Assembly (NCBI RefSeq): GCF_016907515.1
Contig: NZ_JAFBBY010000001.1
Coordinates: forward strand, 4,278,001-4,342,000
Direction of reading: 5' to 3'
From: Nocardioides nitrophenolicus
GTDB taxonomy: Bacteria; Actinomycetota; Actinomycetes; Propionibacteriales; Nocardioidaceae
DNA: 64,000 bases
Part shown: one piece after another, positions 45,138 through 53,300 of the stretch
Layout: every line of letters starts with the position of its first letter
How positions within the stretch are numbered: position 1 is the first letter of the stretch
Position numbers and translations under genes: made by a program
The notes under the pieces: generated by a model
The model's database searches: none
Seen by the model: the letters and a program-made list of their open reading frames with translations, nothing else
Told to the model about the DNA's origin: nothing

Positions 45138-46306
45138 GCCGCGGCTCCCGCGGTCGTACGCCGGCGCAGCAGCAGCCGGACGGCGAGCCCGCCCAGCGCC
45201 AGCAGGAAGAGGCAGCCGGCGAGGACCAGGAAGACCCGGCTCGCGCTCGCGTCCTCCTCGGAGTCGGCGGCGACGGCGTCCTGGTCGCCGGGGGTCGCGT
45301 CGGCCGGCCGGACGGCGAAGCGCTCGGTGGCCTGGCCGCCGGTCGCGGCCCCGGTGAGCCGGAGCTCGTGGGTGCCGGCCGCCAGGTCGGCGGGCAGGGG
45401 CAGGATGCCGGCCACCTCGCCGGAGGGCCCGGCGATCATCGGGCCGATGCCGGCGACGCCGTCGTCGAGGACGCCGAGCACCTGCTCGCCGGGCCGGAAG
45501 CCGGTGGCGGTGAAGGCGAGGGTGTTGCCGACCTTGGCGGTGAGCCGGTCGGTCGTCAGCGTGGGCGCGCCCGCGGCGGCCGGGGCCCCCGCCTCCGGTG
45601 CCGTCGCCTCCGGCGCGGCCGCTGCCGAGCCGCTCGCCTCCGGTGCCGTACCGGACTGGTCCGTGGTCTGCGGGGGAGTGGCCGCATCGGAGGGGCCGGC
45701 GGGCGCGGCCTCGTAGACATCGGTGAAGCGCACCGGCGTGAACGTCTCGTTGGCGGGGCTCTTCACGCCGTGGGCGCCGATGGTGATCACGCCGCAGGTG
45801 ACCTTGGTGCAGTCGACCGTCGACACCTTGCCGGTGCGGTCGACGCTCTGGAAGGTCGGTCCGGGCACGGTCAGGGTGACCGTGAACGAGCCGTTCTTGC
45901 CGAGGACCGCGTTGGCCTCGGTCGCCGTCGAGCTGCCGGGGAAGGCGATGAACTTCAGGTAGCCCTGGTTGGTGGCGGCGTTCTCGCCGTCGGGGATGTA
46001 GCGGTAGTCGGAGCCGGTGACGCCACCCTTCGACGGCTTCCACGAGCCGCCGCGTGCGTCGTCGACCCAGCCGAACATCAGGTACACGCCGCCGAAGCCG
46101 CCCTTGACCACCTGGAAGCCGGTCCCTTTGATGGTCAGCTCGGTGCGGTACTTCGTGTCGGCGGCGGCCGTGCCCCGGTCGTTGGTGACGCTGATCCGGG
46201 CCGCCGCCGAGGCGGGCGCGGCCGTCGTCGCCGTCAGTACGCCGACCAGGCCGCTGGCGACCAGGGCGAGGCCCAGCAGGCGGCGGGTCAGGGAGCTCGG
46301 GTTCAT
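45134..46306 (-). CDS. Membrane-anchored exported protein with a neocarzinostatin-like/GGVY domain
   Basis: A 390-residue protein. A signal peptide (ending PASAAA) is followed by a beta domain at about 35-195 (GTGFQVVKGGFGGVYLMFGWVDD ... STVDCTKVTCGVITIGAHG ... NETFTPVRFTDVY). Then come an Ala/Pro-rich spacer, an Ig-like domain (about 235-330) and a C-terminal membrane anchor (VFLVLAGCLFLLALGGLAVRLLL) with a basic tail. The pair of cysteines five apart (DCTKVTC) matches the second disulfide of neocarzinostatin apoproteins. The GGVY stretch also occurs in the first HtaA protein. It sits in the haem operon between hmuV and htaA, overlapping both. A haem-relay role is inferred from position. Confidence 0.8.
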   Translation of the reverse strand: MNPSSLTRRLLGLALVASGLVGVLTATTAAPASAAARISVTNDRGTAAADTKYRTELTIKGTGFQVVKGGFGGVYLMFGWVDDARGGSWKPSKGGVTGSDYRYIPDGENAATNQGYLKFIAFPGSSTATEANAVLGKNGSFTVTLTVPGPTFQSVDRTGKVSTVDCTKVTCGVITIGAHGVKSPANETFTPVRFTDVYEAAPAGPSDAATPPQTTDQSGTAPEASGSAAAAPEATAPEAGAPAAAGAPTLTTDRLTAKVGNTLAFTATGFRPGEQVLGVLDDGVAGIGPMIAGPSGEVAGILPLPADLAAGTHELRLTGAATGGQATERFAVRPADATPGDQDAVAADSEEDASASRVFLVLAGCLFLLALGGLAVRLLLRRRTTAGAAA

Positions 46307-47103
46307 GCGGTCTCCTCCCGGGTGACCAGCGCGCGCCGGTCGGCGAGCACCAGCAGGTCGCCGGTGCCGGGGTGGGTCAGGACGTCGATCGGGTGGTCGT
46401 AGACGAGGCTCAGCAGGGGTGCGGTGAAGACGTCGGCGGGCGCACCCTCCGCCGCGACCCGGCCGTGGTGCAGCAGCGCGACCCGGTCGGACCAGGCGGC
46501 GGCGAGACTGAGGTCGTGGAGGACGACGACCACGGCGGCGCCGGCCGCGGCCTGGCTGCGGGCCTGGGCGAGCACCGACTCCTGGTGTCCGATGTCGAGC
46601 GCCGCGGTCGGCTCGTCGAGGAGCAGGACGCCGGTGCGCTGGGCGAGCACCCGGGCGAAGGAGGTGCGGCCCTTCTCCCCGCCGGAGAGCAGCCCGAAGG
46701 ACTGCCCGGCGAGGTGCTCGATGTCGGCGATCGCCATCGCCTCGGCCACCACCCGGTCGTCGTCGTCCTCCTCGGCGCACCCGCGCCAGGGCGCCCGGCC
46801 CATCCGGACCACGTCGACGGCGGGGAAGGGGAAGGAGATCCGGTGCTCCTGGGTGAGCACCGATCGCTCGCGCGACATCTCCCGCAGCCTCCACTCGCCC
46901 AGCGCGCGGCCCTCGAGCCGCACGGTGCCGGCGTCGGGGGCGATGTCGCCGGCCAGCACCGAGAGCAGCGTGGACTTGCCGGCGCCATTGGGACCGACGA
47001 GCGCGAGCACCTCTCCGCGACGGACGTCCAGGTCGACCGCGTCGAGCACGGGGCGTCGGCCGAAGCTGAGGGTGACCCCGTGCGCGCTGAGGGCGGCGGT
47101 CAT
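46303..47103 (-). CDS. hmuV: Haem ABC transporter ATP-binding protein
   Basis: A 266-residue ABC ATPase. Walker A is GPNGAGKST, the Q-loop region has LTQEHRISFPF, the signature is LSGGEKGRTSFARVLAQ, Walker B is VLLLDEPTAALD and the H-loop is VVLHDLSLAA. It drives import of haem through HmuU. The signature GEKGR instead of GEQQR is a small deviation. Start and stop both overlap neighbours by four bases. Confidence 0.95.
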   Translation of the reverse strand: MTAALSAHGVTLSFGRRPVLDAVDLDVRRGEVLALVGPNGAGKSTLLSVLAGDIAPDAGTVRLEGRALGEWRLREMSRERSVLTQEHRISFPFPAVDVVRMGRAPWRGCAEEDDDDRVVAEAMAIADIEHLAGQSFGLLSGGEKGRTSFARVLAQRTGVLLLDEPTAALDIGHQESVLAQARSQAAAGAAVVVVLHDLSLAAAWSDRVALLHHGRVAAEGAPADVFTAPLLSLVYDHPIDVLTHPGTGDLLVLADRRALVTREETA

Positions 47104-48221
47104 GCCCAGCCTCCCGACGTACGACGGGTGCGGCGCAGCAGCCAGAAGAAGAACGGCCCGCCGACCAGCGAGGTGAGCATGCCGAGCGGCAGGTCGGTGT
47201 AGGCGACCGCGGTGCGCGCGACCGTGTCGGCGCAGATCAGCACCAGTGCGCCGGCGAGGAAGGAGGCGACCAGCAGCACCCGGTGGCCGGGCCCGGTGAC
47301 CATCCGCACCAGGTGGGGCACGACCAGGCCGACGAAGGCGACGATGCCGCAGAAGCTGACCGCGGCCGCGGTCAGCAGGGCGACCACGACGATGAGGAGG
47401 ACCCGCAGCCGCTCCACGTTGACGCCGAGGTGGCGCGCCGAGCGCTCCCCGAGGGCGAGCAGGTCGAGGCTGCGGGCGCAGGCGAGCGCGACGGCGACGC
47501 CGACGGCGGCGAGCGGGGCCACCACGACGACGTAGGCCCAGCGGCTGCCGTTGAGACTGCCGAGCTGCCAGAACACGATCGACTCGCGGGCCTGGGTGTC
47601 GCCGACGAACATCAGCAGCGCTAGCAGTGCGCCGGCGACGGCGTTGACCGCGATGCCGGTGAGGACCAGGGTGACCACCTCGGTGCGCCCGTTGGAGCGG
47701 GAGAGGGCGTAGACGAGCAGGGTGGTGACCAGGCCGCCGAGGAAGGCGCAGATCGGGATCGACCAGTCGCCGGCGAAGCGCAGGCTGAACACGATCGCGA
47801 TCGCGGCGGCGACCGCGGCGCCCGACGAGACGCCGACGACGCTCGGCTCGGCGAGCGGGTTGCCGAAGACGCCCTGCATGGCGGCGCCCGCCACGGCGAG
47901 CGATCCGCCGACGATGACGGCCATGGCGATCCGGGAGAAGCGGACGTTCCAGAGCGTGTACTCGCCGCGCGGATGGCTCGGCAGCGACCCGAGGTCGAGG
48001 CCGAGGCGGTGCGCGATCGAGCCGAGGATCTCGTCGGTCGGGATCTGCAGCTGCCCGGATCCGCCGGCGACCAGGGTCGCGGCGACCAGGGCGAGTCCCA
48101 GGCCGGCGTACAGCAGGACGACGCGGCGCCGCCGGCGCCGGTCGAGGTGCCGGGTGCCGGCGGTCCCGCGGCTGGTCGCGGGCTCCGAGCGGACGGCCGG
48201 TCCGGGCACCGTCGCGGTCAC
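47100..48221 (-). CDS. hmuU: Haem ABC transporter permease
   Basis: A 373-residue FecCD-type permease with about ten membrane helices and the family motifs RFSRIAMAVIVGGSLAVAGAAMQGVFGNPLAEPSVVGVSSGA and CGIVAFVGLVVPHLVRMVTGPGHR. The N-terminus before the first helix is long and basic. The GTG start overlaps the hmuT stop (GTGA). It forms the membrane channel with HmuV and takes haem from HmuT. Confidence 0.95.
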   Translation of the reverse strand: MTATVPGPAVRSEPATSRGTAGTRHLDRRRRRRVVLLYAGLGLALVAATLVAGGSGQLQIPTDEILGSIAHRLGLDLGSLPSHPRGEYTLWNVRFSRIAMAVIVGGSLAVAGAAMQGVFGNPLAEPSVVGVSSGAAVAAAIAIVFSLRFAGDWSIPICAFLGGLVTTLLVYALSRSNGRTEVVTLVLTGIAVNAVAGALLALLMFVGDTQARESIVFWQLGSLNGSRWAYVVVVAPLAAVGVAVALACARSLDLLALGERSARHLGVNVERLRVLLIVVVALLTAAAVSFCGIVAFVGLVVPHLVRMVTGPGHRVLLVASFLAGALVLICADTVARTAVAYTDLPLGMLTSLVGGPFFFWLLRRTRRTSGGWA

Positions 48222-49345
48222 AGCAGGTCCTCGGCCGGCAGGCTGTCCGGCGCGTAGAGCGCCACGGCGAGCGCGTTGAGGACGTCGGCGGTGCGGGGGC
48301 CGAAGCTGAGGATCTGGGAGTCGTCCATGGCGATGACGCGACGGTTCTCGCCGGCCGGCGTCTGCGCCAGCGCGGGGAACTGGTCGAGCAGGCCGTCGAC
48401 GCCGCCGACCGAGTCGAGGCCCTTGCTCATCATCACCACGACGTCGGGCTGCGCCTTGATCAGGCCCTCGTCGTTGACCGGCTTCATGCCGTCCCAGCCG
48501 ATCTCGCTGCTGACGTCGTAGCCGCCGACCGCGGAGATCAGGGCGTCCGCGCCGGAGCCGCGGCCGAACATGTAGTAGACGTTCGCCTGCCCGCGCACGT
48601 ACAGGAAGATGGTCCGCAGCTGGCCGGTCACGTCCGTCGGCGCGACGGTCGCGATCTGGGCGCGGACGGCGTCCGCCTCCTCGGTGATCCGCTGCCCGAG
48701 CGCCTTGCCCTGCTCGGGCACGCCGAGCGCGGCGGCGACCTCCTGGGTGAGGGAGGCGAGGTTGTCGAAGCTGCGCTCCCCGTCGACGACCACGACCGGG
48801 ATGCCGGCGTCGCGCACCTGCAGCACGACGTTCCACGGGCCGAGGGAGGTGTCGGTGATGAGCACGCTGGGGTCCAGCTCGAGGATCGCCTCGGCGTTGA
48901 GCTCGTGACCGTTCTGGGTGACCAGGGGCCGGTCCTCGATCTCCTCGTACGACGACGACACGTCGCGGCCCACGATGCTGTCGCCGAGGCCCAGCTCGAA
49001 GACGGTCTGGGAGAGCGTGCCGTAGATGTCGAGCGCGAGGATCCGGCTGGTGTCCTCGACGGTCACCTCGGTGCCCTGGGCGTCGGTCACCGTCGCGGGC
49101 AGCGTCGGCGTCGGGTTCTCCTCGATCGGCCGGATCTCGGGCTCGGGCAGGTTCACGTCGACCGCGCCCTGCCAGGAGCGCGGGTCGTCGAGCGGCGTGA
49201 CGTCGGCGACCGAGGGCACGGCGGTCCCGGGCCGCTCCTCGTCAGCTCCCTGGGCGCCGCCGAGGACCGGCCCGCAGGCGGTGAGGGCGAGCACGCCGAG
49301 GACGGCGGCGAGGGTGCGGGCGAGGCGGGTGGTGCGCGGGACCAT
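48218..49345 (-). CDS. hmuT: Haem-binding lipoprotein, ABC transporter substrate-binding protein
   Basis: A 375-residue lipoprotein with lipobox LTAC (VLGVLALTACG) and a class III periplasmic-binding fold: DTSRILALDIYGTLSQTVFELGLGDSIVGRD, NAEAILELDPSVLITDTS, SSEIGWDGMKPVNDEGLIKAQPDVVVMMSKGLDSVGG. It receives haem from HtaA proteins and delivers it to HmuUV. The ATG at this point gives a proper lipoprotein signal; a longer reading has none. It is first in the operon, 56 bases from an iron box. Confidence 0.95.
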   Translation of the reverse strand: MVPRTTRLARTLAAVLGVLALTACGPVLGGAQGADEERPGTAVPSVADVTPLDDPRSWQGAVDVNLPEPEIRPIEENPTPTLPATVTDAQGTEVTVEDTSRILALDIYGTLSQTVFELGLGDSIVGRDVSSSYEEIEDRPLVTQNGHELNAEAILELDPSVLITDTSLGPWNVVLQVRDAGIPVVVVDGERSFDNLASLTQEVAAALGVPEQGKALGQRITEEADAVRAQIATVAPTDVTGQLRTIFLYVRGQANVYYMFGRGSGADALISAVGGYDVSSEIGWDGMKPVNDEGLIKAQPDVVVMMSKGLDSVGGVDGLLDQFPALAQTPAGENRRVIAMDDSQILSFGPRTADVLNALAVALYAPDSLPAEDLL

Positions 49346-49401
49346 GCAGGTGCTCTTTGCTGTCAGAGTGTCAACATCTCGGGATGAGGTGACCCTAACA
49401 C

Positions 49402-49420
49402 AGCACTTAGGCTCACCTAA
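49402..49420. promoter_or_regulatory. DtxR/IdeR iron box for the hmuT operon
   Basis: The core TTAGGCTCACCTAA matches 13 of 14 positions of the inner consensus TTAGGCTAACCTAA; over all 19 positions the match is 13. It is centred about 65 bases before hmuT. Confidence 0.75.
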
Positions 49421-49521
49421 TCTCGACCGCAGAACCCTGTCTTTTAGCGACATCTGAGCGGGCGGCGCCGCGCGCGCGGTTCTGACGAATTGTCAACGAG
49501 GCGCTTGACGACCCTCGGCAA

Positions 49522-49540
49522 TTCGGTAAGGCTTACCTTA
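49522..49540. promoter_or_regulatory. DtxR/IdeR iron box for the rightward operon
   Basis: TTCGGTAAGGCTTACCTTA matches TWAGGTWAGSCTWACCTWA at 18 of 19 positions and covers the likely -10 region, so iron-loaded DtxR would block RNA polymerase. Confidence 0.88.
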
Positions 49541-49754
49541 CTCGGGCGTCGAGGTCGGTGCCAACCCGGCTGCGGCGTCCGAGCGAACCGGCCGCGCGGC
49601 GTACTCCGCCGCGACGGGGGACCGGGGCGCCGAACTTTCGCAGGGAACAGCGCCCCGGCCGACCCAGCGGCCGTCCACGGCCGCGCTCGCGCACGGCCGG
49701 ACAAGGGAATCGGCCACCGGGCTGGTTCCGATCCTAGAGAAGGAGAAGAACCCC

Positions 49755-50255
49755 ATGAGGTCCACCTCGAACCGTCGTACGCCGCTGCGTGCGCTCTCGG
49801 TCCTCGCCGCCACCGTCGCGGCCACCGCGATCGGCGTCTCCGCCCCGGCCGCGCACGCCTCCGACACCAGCGACGCCGACAACGTCACGCTGTCGCCGGC
49901 GTCGAGCAGCTACACCGACACCCAGACGGTGACGGTCACCCAGTCCGGCCTGGCCGCCAGCACCGAATACACGGTCAGCGTGTGCGAGTACACGACCTAC
50001 TCCTTCCTGCTCCTGGCCAAGATCCCGGCCTGCGGTGCGACCAGCCAGGTCGACACGACGACCAGCGCCTCCGGCGTGCTCACCGTCACCGGCTTCCAGC
50101 TGCTGGCCCAGGACGACAACGCGCACGACTTCCTGTTCGGCCAGCCGGCGCGGATCGACTGCGCCGCGAAGTTGTGCGAGGTCGTCATCACGCCGACCCA
50201 CAGCGGCAGCAGCGGCTCGTACGCCGGCGACAGCGCCGAGTTCAACGTCTCCTGA
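49755..50255 (+). CDS. Secreted neocarzinostatin-family protein
   Basis: A 166-residue secreted protein: a signal peptide ends at AAHA (residue 35), leaving one domain of about 130 residues. It has the neocarzinostatin pattern: TLSPASSSYTDTQTVTVTQSGLAASTEYTVSVCEY, an early cysteine pair (Cys77, Cys93) and a later pair (Cys136, Cys141) in RIDCAAKLCEVVITPTHSG, with the same five-residue spacing as the second disulfide of neocarzinostatin. The family was described as carriers of enediyne antibiotics. No enediyne genes are here; the iron box and HtaA neighbours instead suggest haem or siderophore carriage. AAGGAG 9 bases before the ATG fixes the start. Confidence 0.85.
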   Translation: MRSTSNRRTPLRALSVLAATVAATAIGVSAPAAHASDTSDADNVTLSPASSSYTDTQTVTVTQSGLAASTEYTVSVCEYTTYSFLLLAKIPACGATSQVDTTTSASGVLTVTGFQLLAQDDNAHDFLFGQPARIDCAAKLCEVVITPTHSGSSGSYAGDSAEFNVS

Positions 50256-50334
50256 CCCGCAGCCGAGGGGTGCGGGATCGGGCCCGCACCCCTCGGCCGT
50301 GGTCGCCCGCTCCGACTCCCGAAGGTCCGCTCGC

Positions 50335-53300
50335 ATGAAACGCCTCGTCCTCACCCTCCTCTCGCTCGTGCTGGCGCTCGCCGGCCTCTCCACCGTCGTG
50401 CCGGCACCCACCGCCCGGGCGGTGGCCACCGACCTCACCTCCGGCACCGTGAGCTGGGGGATCAAGGCGTCCTGGCGGAGCTACATCGGCGCCGCCAACA
50501 CGATCACCGGTGACGGCGCCACCGTCACCGGTGTGACGGGCAATGTGCCCGACGGCTTCGACTTCCCGGTCCTGTCGGGCAGCTACGACGACCAGAGCCG
50601 GACGACGGTGCTCCACCTGGGCGGCTGGGTGCGCTTCCGGGCCTACCGGAACGACTCGGGCAGCTACGCCCTCGACTCGACCTTCAAGGACCTCGAGGTG
50701 CGGATCGGGCCGGAGGCCCAGGAGATCCGCGGCACCTACGTCGGCTACACCCGGGACGACCCGGGCGGCGCGCTGCACGAGGACGTCGACGTCGTCCTGG
50801 CGACGCTCGACGTCGCGGGCGCGGCCGGCACCAGCTTCGAGGCCGGACACACGGCCTGGGACGCGATCCCGAGCCAGGGTGGGGCGGGGCAGACGCTGTA
50901 CGCCCCGGGCACCACCTTCGACCCGGTGAGCATCGAGTACGACGGTCCCGGCGGCCTGCCCGACCTGGCCGAGCGCTTCGACCAGCCCGGCGTACCGGTG
51001 CTGACCGAGGGCGCCCGCTGGTCCAGCGGCAGCACCGTCTCCGGCGGCAACAACGCCCAGCGCGCGTTGGAGGTCTCGGCGCGGGGCGACGTCGTCTACG
51101 CGATTCAGTTCGACGCGGCCCACGGCGCCCAGAACCTGGTCTTCACCGCGCTCGACGCGCAGGACCTGACGCCGGTCGGGACGCCCTACACCCAGGTGAT
51201 GACCGCGACCGGCAACACCGGCCGCTTCCTGCGGACCGCCCTCGACCCGGAGACCGACACCCTGTTCTACGTGACCGCCAAGGACGGCGCCGCGCAGGAC
51301 GAGGTCACCCTGCGCACCCTGCGCTTCGACCGGCTGAGCGGCGCCTTCGTCCCCGGCGTGGTAGGCGTGATCGCGACCACCGCCTCTCCTGCGGTCGGCA
51401 ACCTGGTCTGGCACGACGCGGCCGGTGAGCTCGGCGTGCTCGTGTCGACGGCCCCCACCGCGACCGAGGAGGAGCCCTACCGGCTGGTCCGGGTGCACCC
51501 GTCGGGCGAGGGGTGGGACGTGAGCCGGTCACCGGTCCGGTGGCCGGAGAGCGGCGACTTCCCCGGCGGCTGGCACCTGTCGCGGCTCACCGCGGCCAGC
51601 ACGTCCAACGGGATGAGCGCCACCCTGGCGCCCTTCGGCGACGACTCTTACGTCCTGGCGACGAGCACCACCAGCATCCGGGTCGACGGGGTCGACCGCT
51701 ACGCGCCCGCGTTCCGGCTGCGGCCGACGGGCGACGGCGCGGTCGAGGTCTCCGGCATCGCGGGGACCACGGCGCGGCCCTTCGACGAGACCGGCACGGT
51801 CTCCTACGGCTGGACCGCCGCCAGCGCGGGGCCGGACGGCTCCGCGTACCTGCACGGACTCAACCAGCGCCTCGACGACTACCAGCGCGTCGACCTCGTC
51901 GACGGTGCGGCCGTCGCCCGCCCGGCCGTCGAGGGAGAGCCGATCCCGCTCTACCTCGAGTACGGCATCCTGACCTCCCGGACCGCCGAGATGCTGGCCT
52001 ACGACGCCGAGCGGAACCTGCTCTGGGCCGGCGACATCGCCGACCCCGAGGGGCGCACGCTCAAGCTGGTCGACGACTCCGGCACCCTGGCCGGCTACCG
52101 GGTCGCGGAGTTCACCGGCACGGGCGGAGGCGCCATGGTGATCGAGACCGGCGTCGACGGCTCGCTCTACGTGCCGGTCCAGTCGAACACCGCACCGCGC
52201 GAGTTCGGCTACCGGCGGATGGTCTTCGAGGGCATCGCGCCCACGGTCACGACCCAGCCCGAGGACGTCTCCGTCGAGCTGGCCCGGGACGAGGCGAGCC
52301 GCGAGGTCGCCGTCACCGCCGCGATCGACGCCGACCTCGGCGGGGACCTGCAGTGGCAGGCCCGCGGACCCGGGGAGGCCCGGTTCAAGGACGTCGCGGG
52401 TGCCACCTCCGCCACGCTGCGGGTGGCCGCCACGCCGACGGCCGGCGGGTCGACGTACCGGCTGAAGGTGACCAACGACGCCGGCACCGTGGTCTCCGAG
52501 GAGGCGGCGCTCGCGGTCACCTATGCGCCGCGGTTCGTGCTCGACGCCCGCAGCCAGAGCGTCACCGAAGGCGCGGACGCGACCTTCCTCGCTCATGCCC
52601 AGGCCGGTCCGGCGCTCACGTCGGTGGTCTGGCAGCGCCGGGTCGGCGGCTACTGGCAGACCATCCCCGAGGACGACGACAACGTGGTCGTCGCGACCGC
52701 CGAGGGGGTCTCGTCGCTCACTGTCGTCGACGCCAATGTCGACCAGTCCGGCTCGCTCTTCCGGGCCAAGGCGGTCAACCCGGTCGGCACGACGTACTCG
52801 GCCGCCGCGAAGCTGACCGTCACGCCGAAGCGGGCGGTGCCCGCTGCCGGTCTCGCCCTCGACGGGGTGACCCTCGACTGGTCGGGCAGCGAGGAGCTGC
52901 AGTCCGCGCCGCCGTTCGGCGGCTCCAACTACCTCTCCGCCGGCGTCTCGGACGGCGACCAGACCAGCTACCGCGCCGCCGCCGGCGGCGTGACCGTCGT
53001 GCACCGGACCGCCGACGGCACCGAGGCCCCCGCCACCTGGGCGACCCGTGCGGCGCCGGTCGCCGGTGGGGTGGAGCAGCTCGTGCGGCTCGCGGACGGG
53101 CACGCCGAGCTCGCCGCCGACGGCTCGGGCACGGTGCGCTGGCAGGGCACCTTCAGCGTCAACTTCTACGGCGGACTGGTGCCCTTCTGGCTCTCCGCCC
53201 CGGAGCTCGTCGTCGCCGCCGACGGCACCGGCACCCTCACCGCGGACGTCGACGGCTACGGCTCCAGCATGGCGGACCCGCAGCAGCGCACCCCGCTCGA

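Larger units (their letters stand above)
49346..49754. promoter_or_regulatory. 409-bp divergent control region of the haem locus
   Basis: This is the only gene-free stretch over 300 bases. It holds two iron boxes, one for each direction. A plus-strand -35 TTGACG (49505-49510) lies 16 bases before TAAGGC, which overlaps the right-hand iron box. Beyond that box an about 210-base GC-rich leader precedes the neocarzinostatin-like gene. I recognise no riboswitch in the leader. Confidence 0.7.

Noticed and set aside
49541..49754. A riboswitch in the long leader of the neocarzinostatin-like gene
   Set aside because: I found no cobalamin, TPP, FMN, SAM or other recognisable core; only GC-rich sequence is visible.
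50035..50334. A longer start for the giant HtaA protein
   Set aside because: The extra stretch overlaps the neocarzinostatin-like gene in another frame, and only the ATG at 50335 puts the signal peptide at the N-terminus.
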